Source of the DNA: Planctomycetaceae bacterium
GTDB taxonomy: Bacteria; Planctomycetota; Planctomycetia; Pirellulales; Thermoguttaceae
DNA: 44,642 nucleotides
Direction of reading: 5' to 3'
Assembly: GCA_031278315.1 (NCBI GenBank)
Contig: JAITKS010000231.1
Location: 1-44,642 of the forward strand
In this document: in pieces, positions 43,229-44,642 of the stretch
How positions within the stretch are numbered: the first letter of the stretch is position 1
Layout of the letters: each line of letters starts with the position of its first letter
Program-made: the position numbers and the translations under genes
The notes under the pieces: generated by a model
The model's input: the letters and a program-made list of their open reading frames with translations, nothing else
What the model was told of the DNA's origin: nothing
Databases searched by the model: none

Positions 43229-44203
43229 ATGTCTAAGTTGAAACGTATTCTTGTTACCGGCGGAGCTGGTTTTCTCGGTTCGCATCTTTGTGAACGTTTA
43301 GTTGAGTTCGGACACGACGTTATTTGCGCGGATAATTTTTTCACTAGTCAGAAATCTAATGTCGTTCATCTTCTCGGCTGCCCGAATTTTGAATTAATAC
43401 GTCACGATATTACGCTGCCTCTCTTTCTCGAAGTAGATGAGATATATAATCTTGCGTGTCCGGCGGCACCGGGTCATTATCAATATAATCCGGTCAAGAC
43501 AATGAAAACTTCACTATCCGGTTCAATTAATATGCTAGGACTTGCGAAAAGATGCCGTGCGAAAATCTTGCAAGCGTCAACAAGCGAAGTTTACGGCGAC
43601 CCCGAAATTCATCCGCAAAAAGAATCGTATCGAGGTCATGTCAATCCAATAGGACCTCGCGCTTGCTACGACGAAGGAAAACGCGCCGCCGAATCTCTGT
43701 TTATGGATTATTGGAGAATGCACCAAATGCCAATCCGAATCGTAAGAATTTTTAATACCTACGGACCAAGAATGCACCCCTACGACGGTAGAGTCGTATC
43801 AAACTTTATAAGACAAGCATTAAGCAACGAACCAATTACAATTTTCGGAAACGGCGAACAAACAAGATCATTTTGTTACAGAGATGATTTAATCGAGGCA
43901 ATAATAAGAATGATGGATAACACGGAAAATTTTGTCGGTCCGGTAAATATCGGCAATCCAATTGAATTTACAATTAACGAACTCGCCGAACTCGTTGTGA
44001 ATATATCCGGCTGTAAGGTAAATTTCGTAAAGAAACCACTGCCGGAAGATGATCCAAAACAACGTCAACCGGATATTTCATTAGCAAAAGAAAAATTAAA
44101 ATGGGAACCAAAAACAAACTTGCAGGAAGGACTCAAAAAAACTATTGATTGGTTCAAAAACATTGAATTCGAACAATATCGTCCGCCGACACCATTGTAT
44201 TAA
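43229..44203 (+). CDS. UDP-glucuronate decarboxylase-like SDR enzyme
   Basis: An extended short-chain dehydrogenase for nucleotide sugars, closest in pattern to UDP-xylose synthase (UXS), which turns UDP-glucuronate into UDP-xylose. The 324 residues contain the NAD site VTGGAGFLGSHLCERL (about 10-25), the ADNFFTSQKSNVVHLLG block, IYNLACPAAPGHYQYNPVKT, the catalytic Ser/Thr in STSEVYGDP, the YDEGKRAAES YxxxK pair and RIFNTYGPRMHPYDGRVVSNFI. These are typical of UXS. It likely supplies sugar for surface polysaccharide, in line with the glycosyltransferase and PEP-CTERM protein in the window. An L block precedes it. No ribosome-binding site. The exact product is a family inference. Confidence 0.92.
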   Translation: MSKLKRILVTGGAGFLGSHLCERLVEFGHDVICADNFFTSQKSNVVHLLGCPNFELIRHDITLPLFLEVDEIYNLACPAAPGHYQYNPVKTMKTSLSGSINMLGLAKRCRAKILQASTSEVYGDPEIHPQKESYRGHVNPIGPRACYDEGKRAAESLFMDYWRMHQMPIRIVRIFNTYGPRMHPYDGRVVSNFIRQALSNEPITIFGNGEQTRSFCYRDDLIEAIIRMMDNTENFVGPVNIGNPIEFTINELAELVVNISGCKVNFVKKPLPEDDPKQRQPDISLAKEKLKWEPKTNLQEGLKKTIDWFKNIEFEQYRPPTPLY

Positions 44204-44453
44204 ATCGGAATGTATTAAAATCAGAATGCAGAAAAAATTGCAGACAAAATCAAATGTCTTTTACGAAATTCTCATACCTTGTGTTATGAATTTTGAATTA
44301 AATATGTCATTAAATAATTACATAATAATTACAGTCAGTACGAGACGAGACAACGTCAACGAAATTGATCCCGAATAATCTTAAAAAATTTCCAGACAAT
44401 GGTTGTCTTAATGCAATATTAAATTGACTTAAAAATCAAGGAGAAAATTTAAC

Positions 44454-44642
44454 GTGACAACAAAAGATTCAATTAACAAATCTTCAGGCGAAGAGATATT
44501 ACTTTTTAAAGTAAAAACAAAAAAGGAACTATTACGTCTCTTTCCTAAAACTTATAATCATGATGCGTTTTGTAAAAGTATTTGTTCGATACTTATATTA
44601 GTGCGTTGTCTTTTGCAACGTATATGTTCATTGCCGAAGAAC
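44454..44642 (+). CDS. start of an unidentified gene (cut by the window end)
   Basis: A GTG at 44454 follows AAGGAG (44439-44444) at a normal distance, and the frame stays open for 63 codons to the window end: VTTKDSINKSSGEEILLFKVKTKKELLRLFPKTYNHDAFCKSICSILI and on. The N-terminus is polar with a possible hydrophobic helix starting near residue 46. I do not recognise it. It follows the UXS-like gene by 250 bases on the same strand. Confidence 0.6.
   Translation, partial: MTTKDSINKSSGEEILLFKVKTKKELLRLFPKTYNHDAFCKSICSILILVRCLLQRICSLPKN

Overview
The window looks like the chromosome of an AT-rich member of the Planctomycetota. The evidence is a DUF1559 prepilin-like protein ending in an H-x9-DG motif, a PduL with an N-terminal encapsulation helix beside two BMC-H shell proteins (a planctomycete/verrucomicrobial arrangement), a PEP-CTERM protein, a small Tyr-rich secreted protein of planctomycete type, and many secreted or membrane proteins of otherwise unknown function. 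I judged taxonomy from protein recall, not a search. The listed genes cover roughly 72 % of the window, which is low for a bacterium. I saw no rRNA, tRNA, CRISPR array, transposase or phage gene.

Layout. 0.3-9.7 kb: clpX, a small membrane protein, an Asn-rich secreted protein, a DUF1570-type metallopeptidase, a DUF2461 protein and a secreted beta-helix glycosidase. 10.4-15.0 kb: a GH5-like glycosidase, a HEAT-repeat membrane protein and a divergent MurE-like ligase. 15.8-18.4 kb: a secreted small protein and a reduced microcompartment set (pduL plus two BMC-H genes). 18.9-25.7 kb: a membrane protein, trpB, a PEP-CTERM protein, a divergent DnaA and a membrane-anchored protein. 26-34.5 kb: GH57, a glycosyltransferase, an SUMF1-domain lipoprotein, two membrane/secreted proteins, cysE and a small basic protein. 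35-37.1 kb: prfB, which needs a programmed +1 frameshift, and tsf. 37.8-44.6 kb: a vWA protein, a lipoprotein plus DUF1559 pair, another lipoprotein, a UDP-glucuronate decarboxylase-like gene and the start of one more gene.

The gaps are the most unusual part. Nearly every intergenic stretch is built from short dispersed repeats. I name them here: A (core TAATATATCAGTGGAAT), H (heptamer TTAGTGG array followed by GCATGC), T (small element with inverted termini around ACTTTAAAATTCGG), M (GGAACGC...GCGTTCC double hairpin), P (GTCCCTGCGGGAC hairpin blocks), C (CACAGAGAACACAGAG), G (GAGACACAA...TTGTGTCTC palindromes) and L (leader-like block upstream of several plus-strand genes). The H elements obey a striking rule: the heptamer array always faces the nearest coding sequence, with CTAACCA on the sense strand before a start codon and TTAGTGG on the sense strand after a stop. 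Two genes are bracketed on both sides, so their transcripts could pair end to end, or the gene could be an invertible segment.

Other points of interest are a 14-nt G tract just after the only start codon of the DUF1559 gene (possible phase variation), a broken-up BMC locus, a MurE-like ligase lacking the usual substrate motif, and a DnaA whose DNA-binding signature is altered.
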